This document shows, piece after piece, positions 1 to 10,000 of a stretch of DNA of 64,000 nucleotides; within the stretch, counting starts at the first letter, position 1; each line of letters begins with the position of its first letter. The DNA comes from Actinoplanes solisilvae (GTDB lineage Bacteria; Actinomycetota; Actinomycetes; Mycobacteriales; Micromonosporaceae). The stretch spans positions 1 to 64,000 of the forward strand of contig NZ_RJAC01000023.1 of assembly GCF_003999975.1 (NCBI RefSeq). Reading direction: 5' to 3'. The notes under the pieces are model-generated. The model saw nothing but the letters and a program-made list of their open reading frames with translations. It had not been told where the DNA came from and did no database searches. Both the position numbers and the translations under genes were made by a program.

Positions 1-388
1 ACGTGCGCAGGGCGCATACTGGCGGTGACCTCGTCGGGGGTTTCGGTCGTGTGTGGTAACTCGATCCGAACCCACGACGAGGTTTTTACGTCGCTACGTC
101 CCTCTTCCCGAGTGAGTTACGTACAGAACTTCTGATCAGGCGCTTAGATTTGCGGTTCGACAACGGGGGCCTCATTATCGGCTTGCTCGGCGACGAGTGG
201 GTTCTCGCCGCCGACGCCGAACCGGCGGCCATCACGTCCTATTGGTCCAGGCAACCCTTTGTACACGGCACGAGCCGCTAACGATCGGCTCGCCATCAGC
301 CCAGCAAGTACGCTGTATCCCGCGGCTATCGTCCCGCTTGCCCGCCGAATTCACCGGTGTCCTCTTCTGGCCGCAATTCGCGCGCAGG
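1..388. other. No recognisable gene
   Basis: I see no recognisable gene here. A short plus-strand frame is open from about 60 to a TAA near 281. It has no convincing start or ribosome binding site and resembles no family I know. Base composition is less GC-rich than the rest of the window. The stretch lies downstream of the sulfotransferase gene, so it may belong to a transferred segment whose other end is outside the window. Confidence 0.4.
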
Positions 389-1105
389 TCAGAGCGGCCA
401 GGTTTCGCAATCGTCCGGCTTGGGGTAGCCGAGTAGGTTCATCGCCGCCTGGTTGTCGGCCTGCGACCAGAACAGCTGGTGCAACTCGACGGGCAGTTCA
501 TCCTGATGGCTGCCAGTGCGACCTCGGCGGAAGAACAGGGCGTCATGCCTCCTTAACTCGTCGAGAGACGGAATGGCGGCCTGCGGCAGCAGACCAAGCG
601 CGGGCGCCACCGTGGCGATGATCGGATTCACCGCCGCCTGCGGGTCACGGATCAGGTCTTCGTACCGCAGGACGACGCGATGCGGCGCCGGTGGTCGCAG
701 CCAGCTGAGAACATTGGTTCCCCAGCTTCCGGTTCCGACCGCGCTCCCTCGTAGAATCTTCGACCGTAGTTCGGCCTGGTAGATATCGGGGTCTTCCTCG
801 CTCGCTTGGCGGGCCCACGAGACTAGGGCGTCACGGCCGTCTCGCACCAGGCAGATGGCCCGATCGTCCTCGTCGACGTCGGCATCACGCTGCCGGTGGG
901 TTTTGACGAAATGGGCCTGGTTGCTCGCCCGCATGTCAGAAAGGCTTCCTGGTCGATCGGTGAACCCGACCAAATCCTTCCCGAGGCGCTCAGCAACACC
1001 GTCAACGTCATAGACAGTCGAGGTTCTGATGCCGTAGAGCCGGCGGAGGACGATCCGCAGGAAGGTGTTGCCGGAACGAGGAAACGACGCCACCCACACA
1101 ATCAT
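389..1105 (-). CDS. Sulfotransferase
   Basis: Predicted 238-aa PAPS-dependent sulfotransferase. The N-terminus begins with a beta strand followed at once by the 5'-phosphosulfate loop PRSGNTF (about residues 9-15). A second conserved element, CLVRDGRDALVSW (about residues 83-95), matches the 3'-phosphate-binding region of the family. The ATG at 1105 puts the PSB loop at the usual distance from the N-terminus; the frame stays open upstream but encodes low-quality sequence. Such enzymes transfer sulfate from PAPS to hydroxyl or amine groups of small molecules or carbohydrates; the substrate cannot be told. The gene uses noticeably more A/T-ending codons than its neighbours, which suggests transfer. 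It is divergent from the VOC gene across about 110 bp. Confidence 0.85.
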   Translation of the reverse strand: MIVWVASFPRSGNTFLRIVLRRLYGIRTSTVYDVDGVAERLGKDLVGFTDRPGSLSDMRASNQAHFVKTHRQRDADVDEDDRAICLVRDGRDALVSWARQASEEDPDIYQAELRSKILRGSAVGTGSWGTNVLSWLRPPAPHRVVLRYEDLIRDPQAAVNPIIATVAPALGLLPQAAIPSLDELRRHDALFFRRGRTGSHQDELPVELHQLFWSQADNQAAMNLLGYPKPDDCETWPL

Positions 1106-1214
1106 CACCGAACCGTAGTCAGCAGCAGAGCGGATGAGCGAGCCGACATCCTCATCTGGCCGCCGAGATTGCGCGCGGCGATGAGGCAGTGCCCAGCTTG
1201 CGTACGCTGCCCGG

Positions 1215-1643
1215 ATGCGGATCGACCTGGTTGCTTTGATCGTTGATGAGTACGACCCGGCCATCGAGTTCTTCACCGGTGTTCTTGGGTTCGATCTTGT
1301 CGAGGACTCGCCGTCGTTCACCAATGACGGGCGCCCCAAGCGCTGGGTGGTCGTCCGCCCTCCCGCCGCCCAGACAGGCATCCTGCTTGCTCGGGCAGAC
1401 GGAGAACACCAAGCCGGGGCGGTTGGTGACCAGGCAGCCGGTCGGGTCGGGTTCTTCCTTCGCGTTGACGACTTCGACGCCTCGTATCGAAGGATGACCG
1501 AGGCCGGTGTCACGTTTGTTCGTGAGCCCCGCACTGAACCGTACGGCCGTGTCGCGGTCTTCCTCGACATCGCCGGTAATCGGTGGGATCTCCTTGGAGC
1601 CCTCCAAGCCGAAGAAGATGGAGCCGGCCACCAAACGCACTGA
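1215..1643 (+). CDS. VOC-superfamily (glyoxalase/bleomycin-resistance-like) protein
   Basis: 142-aa single-module VOC protein. It has the paired beta-alpha-beta-beta-beta layout: IEFFTGVLGFDLVEDSP in the first half and GVTFVREPRTEPYGRVAVFLDIAGNRWDLL in outline in the second, ending in the typical PxGNxWDL-type motif. Family members bind a metal or a small ligand and include glyoxalases, dioxygenases and drug-binding proteins. Nothing here picks one role. The ATG at 1215 gives a protein that begins directly with the first beta strand. It stands alone between the divergent sulfotransferase and a convergent small hypothetical gene. Confidence 0.85.
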   Translation: MRIDLVALIVDEYDPAIEFFTGVLGFDLVEDSPSFTNDGRPKRWVVVRPPAAQTGILLARADGEHQAGAVGDQAAGRVGFFLRVDDFDASYRRMTEAGVTFVREPRTEPYGRVAVFLDIAGNRWDLLGALQAEEDGAGHQTH

Positions 1644-1737
1644 TCTGCCGCCGTGCGAGTGTTCAACCGGGTGCTGACTCTGGTGATCGAGGTTCGGGCT
1701 GTCGGCTGAGCCTGGGGGCGTATCGCGGAGGCGCCCC

Positions 1738-1974
1738 TCACCGCGGGCTGGCGGTCCTGGAGTGCCGCAGGGCAAGGGTGGCGTGGACTTGGGCGAGTTG
1801 CGTGGTGGCGGTGAGCATCGCGAGGTCGGCGCCGGGAACGTACGGTTCGTCGGAGTGGTCGTCCTCGTTGATGTTGGTTTGGTAGTCGACCAGGCAGATC
1901 TGGTAGAGGCGTTCGGCTTCGGCGGTGAGTTCGGCGACACGGGCAGCATGCTCGTCAGCAGTCATGCCGATCAT
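1738..1974 (-). CDS. Small hypothetical protein
   Basis: 78-aa acidic, largely helical protein of unknown function. The first 30 residues look like an amphipathic helix (AARVAELTAEAERLYQ). Two near starts exist, ATG 1974 and ATG 1965; I chose the first, where GAG lies a few bases upstream. Codon use is actinomycete-like, which favours a real gene, but no domain is recognised. It is divergent from the acyltransferase pseudogene. Confidence 0.5.
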   Translation of the reverse strand: MIGMTADEHAARVAELTAEAERLYQICLVDYQTNINEDDHSDEPYVPGADLAMLTATTQLAQVHATLALRHSRTASPR

Positions 1975-2136
1975 GGTGTCATCTCGGCCGGCAAAGGCCT
2001 GCCGACGGCAGAGGGCGGAGCACCGGTTGCCCGGTGTCTGCGCGAGCCCCGTCGGTCAGACCGGTTGACGACACGACCGGAGGGGCGGGCGTCGCTTCCG
2101 GGCCGGTTCTTCATCGGATCTGCACAGGTCGCTCCG

Positions 2137-3209
2137 ATGCTCGCCGCCGTGACAACCACGATCGAGCCGAAGGCCGCCGTCCGCCGGACGAGCCGGCTGC
2201 ACGCCCTGGACGGGCTGCGGCTGGTGTGCGCCCTGTCGGTGGCCGGCTACCACTACTCCGTCTCGTGGCGGATGGACGCCGTGCACCCACCCGAATACCA
2301 CCTGCCCACGGCGAGCCACGGGCTGATCTACGGGTTCCTCGGCGTCGAAGTGTTCTTCCTGATCAGCGGTTTCGTGATCGGGATGAGCGCGTGGGGTCGT
2401 ACGCCGAGGCAGTTCGCGGTGGCCCGCGCCGCCCGGCTCTATCCCGCGTACTGGGCCTGCGTGATCTTGACTGCGGTGGTGGTGACGGTGCGGCCGGTGA
2501 GCACGGGGGTGCCGGTCAGTGGTGTGCCGACCGTGGGGCAGGTCGCGGTCAACCTGACGATGCTGGCCGAGCCGTTCGGGTTTCCGCTGGTCGACACCGT
2601 CTACTGGACGCTCTGGGCCGAGCTGCGCTTCTACCTGATGTTCGCGCTGCTCGTGGCGTGGGGGCTGAGCTGTCGCCGGGTGGCCGGGTTCGCCACGGTC
2701 TGGCTGATCTCGGGCCTGGTCCTGCCCGACTGGGGCGATGTGGTGACGATGCCGCAGTACGCGCCCTATTTCGTCATCGGTCTCGCCCTGTGTTTGATGC
2801 GACGGTACGGACCCACCCCTGGCTCTGGGCGCTGATGATCGGTGGCTGGCTGGTGGCCCTGCCCGTCCTGACCCGGAAGGTCGACGAGCTACGGCCCGGT
2901 TTCGACGTGCCGATCATTCCCGCACTGCTGCTGTTCACCCTGGCCGTGGCGGTCTGCGCCGCGATCGCGCTGGGCGTGACCGACCACTGGGACGTGCGCT
3001 GGCTGGCGACCGCGGGCGCGCTGACCTACCCGTTCTACCTGCTGCATCAGCGCATCGGCTACACGGTGCTGCGCGCCGCCCGCGACCACACCGCGCTGCC
3101 GGCCTGGCTGCTCCTCACTCTGATGGCGGGTCTGCTGCTGACGGTCGCGTGGGTGGTTTACCGTTTCGCGGAGAAGCCGCTGCGGAGGCTCCTGGTAGGA
3201 CGATCGTGA
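2137..3209 (+). pseudogene. Acyltransferase-3 family membrane protein, frameshifted
   Basis: Acyltransferase family 3 (OafA/YrhL-like) membrane protein interrupted by one frameshift. The first frame, from ATG 2137, encodes the start LHALDGLRLVCALSVAGYHY, then FFLISGFVIGMS and further membrane helices, and stops at 2835. The second half (HPWLWALMIGGWLVA, then YPFYLLHQRIGY and the end FAEKPLRRLL) lies in the frame one base back. The switch falls at about 2800-2812, so a single deleted base would explain it. The intact protein would be about 357 aa, normal for soluble-tail-free members that O-acylate sugars. The two halves read smoothly across the junction, so the event is recent or a sequencing error. 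The 3' end overlaps the convergent sensor kinase gene by 95 bp. Confidence 0.8.
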
Positions 3210-4782
3210 AGGTGCTGCCCGACCCCGGCGTGCTCGTCGCCGTGACGTCGCCGCCGTGGTCGCGCACGATCTGCCGGACGATCGCCAGGCCGAGGCCGCT
3301 GCCGCCCGAGTCCCGGCCGCGGGCCGCGTCAGCGCGCCACAGCCGGTCGAAGACCAGCGGCAGGTGTTCGGCCGCGATGCCGACGCCGGTGTCGCTGACC
3401 TCGAGCACCGCCCGGTCGCCGTCGATTCGCGAGCGCAGCGTGACCGTGCCGCCCGACGCCGTGGCCCGCAGCGCGTTGACGACCAGGTTGCCGACGGCTT
3501 GGCGGATCCGGTCGGCGTCGACGTCGGCGATCAGCGGGCCGTCCGACTCGACCACCAGGTCGGCCCGGTGGGCGGTGCGGACCGTCTCCATCAGCTCGGC
3601 CAGGTCGGTCGGGGCCCTGTCGTAGACGAGCGCGCCCGCCTCGGCCAGGGCGAGTTCCTGCAGGTCGTCGACGATGCGCTGGTTGTGGATGACCTCGTCG
3701 TGCAGGGAGGCGAACAGCTCGGGGGTGGGTTCGAGCACGCCGTCCTGGATGGCCTCGAGGTAGCCGCGCAGGTTGGTCAGTGGGGTGCGCAGCTCGTGGG
3801 CCACGTCGGCGATCAGGCGCCGCTGGTCGGCCTCGGCGGCGCGCAGCGAGTCGGCCATGCTGTTGAAAGCGCGGGCCAGCTCGCCGATCTCGTCGCGACC
3901 GTTGTCGGGCACGCGCCCGTCGCGCTCGCCGCGGCCGAGCCGGCGAGCGGCCGCGGTCAGCGTGCCGATGGGGCGCAGCACCCGGCCGCTGATCAGCAGA
4001 GCGCCGCCGGTGACGAGCAGCGCGACCACGGCCGTGATCAGCATGATCGGGCGGGTGTCGAGCACGGGTCTCGGCTCGTCGCTGGCGCCGATGGTCAGGA
4101 GCAACGGTTGTGGGCCCGATTCCGTCGCCATGACCTGCTTCTGGAAACTCTCCTGCAGGCAGGGAAGCTGCTTCCCGCACTGCTGCACCTCGAGACGGTC
4201 GGTCTGGCTCCAGGTCTGGTACCCGAGCTCGATCTTCCGCCGGTCGGGGCACAGGCTCAACGACCGCGGGTCCGCCGGCCGAGGCCACCCGGGCAGGCCC
4301 TCGGCGGTCGAGGTGGACTCGAACGCGAAGCCCCGGCGGAATAGGCAGGCGGTGACCGGCCGGTCGATCCGGTATTCGCGGATAGCGTCCACGGTCGTCT
4401 TGCCCGGGTCGCGGTCGGCCACGCTCAGCTGCAGCTTCGGGATAGGGTCGACGACCGTGGTGACCGCCTCGGGTGGCCGGGCCGCGCGGCCGTCGAGGTG
4501 ATCGGTGTCGACGAGCACGACCCCGTCCCGGTCGGCCAGCCTGATCCGCTGGCCGGTCTCGGAGCGCAGCTCGCCGACCGTGTCGCTGACCCCCTCCCAG
4601 GTGCCGTCGTGGACCGCCTTGTCGCGCAGGCGGTCGCGGATCAGCATCGTCGTCTCCTGCGAGGCGGCGTCGGCCTCGCGCACCTGGCTGCCGACCTGGC
4701 GCAGGATGAGCGCGGCGGTGGCTGCGGTCGCGCCCAGCGCCACCACGGCTACCAGCACGAAGACCCGTACGCGGAAGCTCAT
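3115..4782 (-). CDS. Sensor histidine kinase (HAMP-containing)
   Basis: 555-aa membrane sensor kinase. Residues 7-27 form the first membrane helix. An extracytoplasmic sensor region follows to about 244, with four cysteines (Cys178, 202, 208 and Cys146 nearby). A second helix spans 245-266, HAMP runs to about 320, and the H-box DVAHELRTP carries His329. The ATPase domain shows an N-box near 431-440, G1 SDTGVGI (463-469) and G2 GSGLGLA (494-500). The ATG at 4782 overlaps the regulator stop as ATGA, so the two are translationally coupled. The C-terminal 25 residues are a low-complexity extension that overlaps the convergent acyltransferase. It probably senses an envelope signal and controls the divergent ABC operon. 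Confidence 0.93.
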   Translation of the reverse strand: MSFRVRVFVLVAVVALGATAATAALILRQVGSQVREADAASQETTMLIRDRLRDKAVHDGTWEGVSDTVGELRSETGQRIRLADRDGVVLVDTDHLDGRAARPPEAVTTVVDPIPKLQLSVADRDPGKTTVDAIREYRIDRPVTACLFRRGFAFESTSTAEGLPGWPRPADPRSLSLCPDRRKIELGYQTWSQTDRLEVQQCGKQLPCLQESFQKQVMATESGPQPLLLTIGASDEPRPVLDTRPIMLITAVVALLVTGGALLISGRVLRPIGTLTAAARRLGRGERDGRVPDNGRDEIGELARAFNSMADSLRAAEADQRRLIADVAHELRTPLTNLRGYLEAIQDGVLEPTPELFASLHDEVIHNQRIVDDLQELALAEAGALVYDRAPTDLAELMETVRTAHRADLVVESDGPLIADVDADRIRQAVGNLVVNALRATASGGTVTLRSRIDGDRAVLEVSDTGVGIAAEHLPLVFDRLWRADAARGRDSGGSGLGLAIVRQIVRDHGGDVTATSTPGSGSTFTIVLPGASAAASPRNGKPPTRPSAADPPSE

Positions 4783-5465
4783 GGAAGCGAGAGCCGGTAG
4801 CCGCGTCCGTAGACCGTCTGCACGTAGCGGGGCTGGTCGGGATCGTCGCCGAGCTTGCGCCGCAGGTTGCGCACGTGCGCGTCGACCGTGCGTTCCAGCA
4901 CGAACCTGTCGAACCCGAACGCCCTCTCGATGATCTCGGCCCGGGTGAACGCCCGCCCCGGCGTGCCGGCCAGCACCTCGAGGATGCCGAACTCCTTGGC
5001 CGTCAGGGCGACCGGCCGGCCGGCGACGCGCGCCTCGAACCGGCCGATGTCGACCTCGAGGTCCCCGCTGTGCAGCACCGGCTGGTCCTTCTCGCGCAGC
5101 GCCCCCGAGCGTCGCAGCAGCGCCCGCACCCGGGCGGCCAGCTCGCGCGGGCTGTAGGGCTTGGTCAGGTAGTCGTCGGCGCCCGCGTCCAGACCGCGCA
5201 GCAGATCGTCCTCGGCCGAGCGCGCGGTCAGCATCAGGATCGGAACTTGCGATTCGGCCCGCAGAACTCGGCATGCGGTGATCCCGTCGATCAACGGCAT
5301 CATCACATCGAGAACGATCAAATCAGGAAGGCGTTCGCGGCACCGTTCGAGAACGGCTTGACCGTCCCTTGCGCAAGCAACCTCATGGCCCTCGCGCCGC
5401 AGGTAGGCCGCTGCCACCTCGGCCTGTTTAAGGTTGTCCTCGCCGATCAAGATCTGCACACCCAC
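4779..5465 (-). CDS. OmpR/PhoB-family response regulator
   Basis: About 228-aa response regulator with a receiver domain (phospho-acceptor Asp in VLDVMMP near residue 53, switch Lys in DDYLTKPY near 102) and a C-terminal winged-helix DNA-binding domain ending RTVDAHVRNLRRKLG and YGRGYRL. The start is uncertain: GTG 5465, GTG 5459 and TTG 5492 are in frame. I chose 5465, which has GGA seven bases upstream and leaves the usual short lead-in before the ILIGEDN strand. It pairs with the overlapping kinase gene and is divergent from the ABC operon, which it probably regulates from the 78-bp shared intergenic region. Confidence 0.92.
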   Translation of the reverse strand: MGVQILIGEDNLKQAEVAAAYLRREGHEVACARDGQAVLERCRERLPDLIVLDVMMPLIDGITACRVLRAESQVPILMLTARSAEDDLLRGLDAGADDYLTKPYSPRELAARVRALLRRSGALREKDQPVLHSGDLEVDIGRFEARVAGRPVALTAKEFGILEVLAGTPGRAFTRAEIIERAFGFDRFVLERTVDAHVRNLRRKLGDDPDQPRYVQTVYGRGYRLSLP

Positions 5466-5514
5466 GAGGTGATCCAAGCAGAGCCCCGCCAATCGGGCAC
5501 TGGACCGGTTCAGC

Positions 5515-5520
5515 TATAAA
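5515..5520 (+). promoter_or_regulatory. Possible -10 box for the ABC operon
   Basis: TATAAA lies 24 bp before the ATG at 5544, in the short divergent region between the response regulator and the ABC operon. No good -35 is visible 17 bp upstream, so this may be an activator-dependent promoter. The call rests only on the hexamer and its position. Confidence 0.3.
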
Positions 5521-5543
5521 CGGTGACCTCAGAGGGGGTGGGG

Positions 5544-6422
5544 ATGTCGGAGTTCGGGGACGGCGCATTGATCGCGTGTGAAAGTCTCGTCCGGATCTAT
5601 CAGTCCGGACCGGTCGAGGTTCAGGCGCTGCAGGGTCTCGACCTGGTGGTCGAGCGGGGCGAGATGGTCGCCGTCGTCGGCGCCTCCGGGTCGGGCAAGT
5701 CGACGCTGCTGTCGATCCTCGCGGGCATCGACGCGCCCACGGCCGGGCGGGCCCGGGTCGACCGGTGGGACCTGCTGTCGATGTCGCGCGCCGACCGCGT
5801 GCGCTACCGGCGGCACACGGTCGGTTTCGTGCGGCAGCAGACCGCGAGCAACCTCATCCCCTACCTGACCGCGAGCGAGATGGTCGACCTGCCGATGACC
5901 ACGGCCGGCGTCCCCGCCCGCGAGCGCCGCCGGCGGACCACCGACCTACTCGGATCGCTCGGCGTCGCCGACTTCGCCGCCCGTCACCCGTCGCAGCTAT
6001 CGGGCGGCCAGCAGATGCGCGTCGCCATCGCCGTCGCGCTGGCCAATCAGCCCGAGGTGCTCTTCGCCGACGAGCCGACCGGCGAGCTCGACACGGCCAC
6101 GTCAGCCGAGGTGTTCGGCGCGCTGCGCGACGTCAACCGCGACCTCGGGGTCACCGTCGTCATCGTCACCCACGATCCCGCGGTCAGCGGCCAGGTGGAG
6201 CGCACCGTGGCGATCCGCGACGGCCGCACCAGCAGCGAGGTGCTGCGCCGCACCGCGACCGCCGACGACGGAGGCACGCATGTCATCGCCGAGGAGTACG
6301 CCGTGATGGACCGGGCCGGACGCATTCAGGTGCCCCGCGACTACCGGGAGGCGCTCGAGCTGACCCGCCGGGTGCGGCTGGCGCTGGAACCCGACCACAT
6401 CACGATCCGGCCCGACGCGTGA
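5544..6422 (+). CDS. ABC transporter ATP-binding protein (MacB/LolD type)
   Basis: 292-aa ABC ATPase. Walker A is GASGSGKST, the Q-loop is FVRQQ, the signature is LSGGQQMRV, Walker B is VLFADEPTGELD and the H-loop is VIVTHD. The E-x-D-T-G-E-L-D form is typical of MacB/LolD ATPases that pair with FtsX-type permeases. A C-terminal extension of about 60 residues after the core is unusual. ATG 5544 follows a strong purine run (GAGGGGGTGGGG) and is preferred to GTG 5523. It is the first gene of a four-gene operon whose members all overlap by a few bases. Confidence 0.92.
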   Translation: MSEFGDGALIACESLVRIYQSGPVEVQALQGLDLVVERGEMVAVVGASGSGKSTLLSILAGIDAPTAGRARVDRWDLLSMSRADRVRYRRHTVGFVRQQTASNLIPYLTASEMVDLPMTTAGVPARERRRRTTDLLGSLGVADFAARHPSQLSGGQQMRVAIAVALANQPEVLFADEPTGELDTATSAEVFGALRDVNRDLGVTVVIVTHDPAVSGQVERTVAIRDGRTSSEVLRRTATADDGGTHVIAEEYAVMDRAGRIQVPRDYREALELTRRVRLALEPDHITIRPDA

Positions 6423-7093
6423 GCGCGCTGCTGACCGTACGGGGCATCGACCGCACGTTCGGTGCGGGCCCGTCCGCCGTGCACGCCCTGCGCGAGGTCA
6501 CGTTCGACGTCGAACCGGGCACGATGGTGGCCCTGGTCGGCCGCTCCGGTTCGGGCAAGACGACGCTGCTCAACGTCATCGGCGGCCTCGACCGCCCCGA
6601 CGCGGGCACGGTCGTCGTCGACGGCGACGAGATCACCGGGCTGGACGAGGACGGACTGTCCCGCCTGCGCCGAGAGAAGGTGTCGTACGTCTTCCAGACG
6701 TTCGGACTGATCCCGGTGCTCTCCGCGGCCGAGAACGTCGGCGTGCCCCTGCGGCTGGCCAAGGCCGACCCGCGCGAGCGCGAACAGCGCGTACGGCTGC
6801 TGCTCGAGCTGGTGGGCCTGGCCGACCACGCGCAGCAACTGCCCGGTGAGCTCTCCGGCGGCCAGCAGCAGCGCGTCGCGATCGCCCGGGCGCTGGCCGC
6901 GTCGCCGCGCCTGCTGATCGCCGACGAGCCGACCGGTCAGCTCGACGCCGAGACCGGCCTGGCCGTGATGGGCCTGCTGCGCGGCGTCGTCGAGTCGGAG
7001 GGCGTCACGGCGGTGGTCGCGACCCACGACCCCGTCATGATGGCGCTGGCCGACCGGGTCATCCGGATCGCGGACGGCCAGGTTACGTGCTGA
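6419..7093 (+). CDS. ABC transporter ATP-binding protein (MacB/LolD type)
   Basis: 224-aa ABC ATPase with Walker A GRSGSGKTT, signature LSGGQQQRV, Walker B LLIADEPTGQLD and H-loop VVATHD. The length is that of a bare LolD-type ATPase. GTG 6419 overlaps the preceding stop (GTGA), so it is translationally coupled. Having two different ATPases beside two permeases suggests either a heteromeric exporter or mechanotransmission complex, or two paired complexes. Confidence 0.92.
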   Translation: MSALLTVRGIDRTFGAGPSAVHALREVTFDVEPGTMVALVGRSGSGKTTLLNVIGGLDRPDAGTVVVDGDEITGLDEDGLSRLRREKVSYVFQTFGLIPVLSAAENVGVPLRLAKADPREREQRVRLLLELVGLADHAQQLPGELSGGQQQRVAIARALAASPRLLIADEPTGQLDAETGLAVMGLLRGVVESEGVTAVVATHDPVMMALADRVIRIADGQVTC

Positions 7094-10000
7094 GGCTGGT
7101 CGTACGGCGGGCCCGCGCGCAGTGGCCGCTGCTGGCCTCCATGCTCACCATCCTGGTCATCGGCGCCACCCTGCTCGGCACGTGCACGCTGCTGATCACC
7201 CGCACGTCCGAGCGGGCAGTCGAGGTCTCGGCCGCCCGCGCCGACCCGGACACGGTCACGGCCACCGCGTACATCGGCGCCGTCTCGGCCGAGAACGCAC
7301 GATCGGTCGCCACCGACGCCCGCGAGGTGCTGACGACGTCGATCGCGCCGTTCACCACGACCACCACCACCCGCGCGTCGTCGGTGCTCCGCGTGCTGCC
7401 GGGTGTGGGTCGCGGCGGCTACCTTTCGGCGATCGAGGACCTGCCGTCCCGCGCGGCCCTGATCGAGGGCCGCTGGCCGCGCGGGCACGAGACGGCCGTG
7501 CTGCAGAGCACCGCGCGCCTGCTCGGCCTGCGGGTCGGCAGCCGCGTGCACCTCGGCGCCGAACTGGGCATCGGCTCGAACCCGCCGGTCGATCTGACCG
7601 TGGTCGCCATCGTGCGTCCGCTGCAGGACACGGGCTGGGACCGCGACCCGCTGGACGGCACCGGTTTCGATCCCGATCCGCTCGAGAGCACCGGGGCCCG
7701 GTCGATCAAGGCGTACGGCCCGTTCCTCGTCGATCTCGGCACGCTGCTCGACGGCGGTTCGGCGCTGAGCCGGCTCGAGGTCACCGCCCGCCCCGACCTG
7801 TCCGCGCCGACCAAGCGCGGCCTCGACCAGCTCACCGCGTCGCTGCTCGAGGCCAACCGCCGCCTGACCGGCACGCTCGGCGACCGGGTCGAGATCCAAC
7901 GGGTCGACTCCCCGCTCCCCCGCACCCTGCTCGACGCCCGCAACCAGGGGCAGCTCACGTCGGGTGCGGTGCTGGCCCTGGCGGTCATCGGCCTGCTGCT
8001 CACGGCGATCGCGCTGGCCCTGACCGGCCGTCTGACCACCGGCGTACGCACCACCGAGACCGGCCTGCTCGACGCGCTGGGCACCAGCCGCCGCCAGTTC
8101 ATCGCCACCGCCGCCGTCGAGGCCGGAGCGGTCGCCCTGATCGCCGCCGTCCTCGCGATCCCCGCGTCGTCCTTCCTGTACGCCGCGTTGACGCACCTGT
8201 CTCCGCTGTCCGGCGCGGGTCTGGCCGCCGGCGCGACCGTGACCACGACCCAGGTGCTGCTGGTCGTGGCCGGGGCCACCACCCTGGCACTGCTGCACAT
8301 CGGACTCGGCGCCCGCCCCACCGGCGACGGGGGCGCCGACCGGCACCGCAACCGGGAACTGCTCGCCCGCTCGGGCCTCGACCTGCTGCTGGTCGGGCTG
8401 GCCGCGGTCGGCTGGTGGCAGCTACGGGCCCAGCCCTCGGCGGCCGGCTACCGCGCCGACACCGTACGCATCCTGGCCCCGGCCCTGATTCTGGTGGCCG
8501 GCTCGGCCCTGCTGCTGCGCGTCGTGCCCCCGCTGCTGCGCGCGGCCGAACGGCTGGCCCTGCGCGGGCGTGGGTTCACGCTGTCGCTGGCCGCCTCGGG
8601 CGCCGCCCGCCGCCCGCAGGCCCTGGCCGCCGGGCTGCTGATCTGCCTGGGCTGCGCCGCCGCCACGTTCGGCACGGCGTTCGGCGCGACCTGGCAGACC
8701 TCGCAGCACGAGCAGGCCGACCTCTCCGTGGGCACCGACCTCGCCCTGACCCTCACGTCGGCCCCCGCCACCGGCCAGAGCGCGCAGGTCGCCGCGGCCA
8801 CGGGCGGGATCCTCAGCCCGGTCGCCTCGCAGAACGTCGTGGTCGGCCAGTGGCTCGGCGACGCGACCTCGTCCCCGCGCCTGGTCGCCGTGGACACCCG
8901 GCACTCCGGCGCGGTGCTGCGCGGCCACCTCGACCACGGCCGCGACTGGGGCGGGGTGACGCGCCCGCTCGTGCCGTCGGCCCAGGTGGCCGGCGTGCCA
9001 CTGCCGCAGGACTCCACCCCGCGCCTCACCGGCACCGCCACCGGCGACCGGCCGATCGCCGTGACCCCGCAGCTGATCCTGCAGGACGACGCCGGGCTGC
9101 GGACGGCCTGCACCGGCGACACCGTCGTGCTCGACGGCCGCCCGCACGACCTGCCCGGCTGCGCGCGGGTGCCCGGCCTGCGGGTGATCGGCGTCGCGCT
9201 GGGCGTCCTCGGCGAGACCGAGATCCAGCACACCAGCGGTATCGACGTCGCCCTGACCCTGCCGGCGGCCGGCGACCGGACACCGTGGACGATCCGCGCC
9301 GCCACGCCGGAACTCGACCAGGTCGGCGGTGAGAAGGTCGAGGTCAGCGGGGCAACGATCCGGATGACGGCGGCGGTGAGCTTCGCCGACTCCACGCCGT
9401 CGAGCCGTGTGCTGGTCGCCACCGCCTTCGCCGATCCCGGCCCCCTGCCGGTCGTCGTCTCGAGCCGGTTCGCCCGCGACGTCGGCGCGGCGCGCGGGTC
9501 CGAGCTGAAGATCGCCGTCGACCAGACCCCGGTCCCGGTGACCATCGCCGCCGTCGTGCCGAACATCCCCTCCGCGCCCGGCGAGGCCGCCATGCTGGCC
9601 GACGTGGACTCGCTGACCCGGGCCCTGGCCGTCAGGGGCAACGTCAACTCGCCGGTGACCGCCTGGTGGGTCGGCGAGCCCGCCCACCCCGGCCAGGCGT
9701 CGGCCCTGCACCTGGGCTCGGTCACCACCCGCGACGCCGTGGTGGAACGGCTCACCGGCAGCCCGCTGCGGGCGTCGTTCCCGGCCGTGCTGCGGGTGCT
9801 GGTCGTCGCGGCCGTCGTCCTGCTGCTCGGCGGGGTGCTGCTGCACATCACGTACGACGTGCAGTTGCGCGCCGTCGAGGTCGCCCGTCTGCGCGGCATG
9901 GGGGTGTCGCGCCGGGGGATCCGGGCCGCGCTGCTGGGCGAGCACGCCGTGGTGATCCTGCCCCTGCTCGCGGCGGGCGCGGTGATCGGGGCGCTCGCCA

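Noticed and set aside
60..281. Small plus-strand gene at the window start
   Set aside because: No start codon with a ribosome binding site, no known family, and composition is not convincing.
2790..2815. Programmed -1 frameshift in the acyltransferase
   Set aside because: No clear slippery heptamer or downstream hairpin is seen, and the family is not known for recoding; a plain mutation is simpler.
3115..5274. A 719-codon minus-strand frame running through the sensor kinase and into the response regulator
   Set aside because: Only the part from 4782 down encodes the kinase; the upstream part is the wrong frame of the response regulator and is Arg/Ala-rich nonsense.
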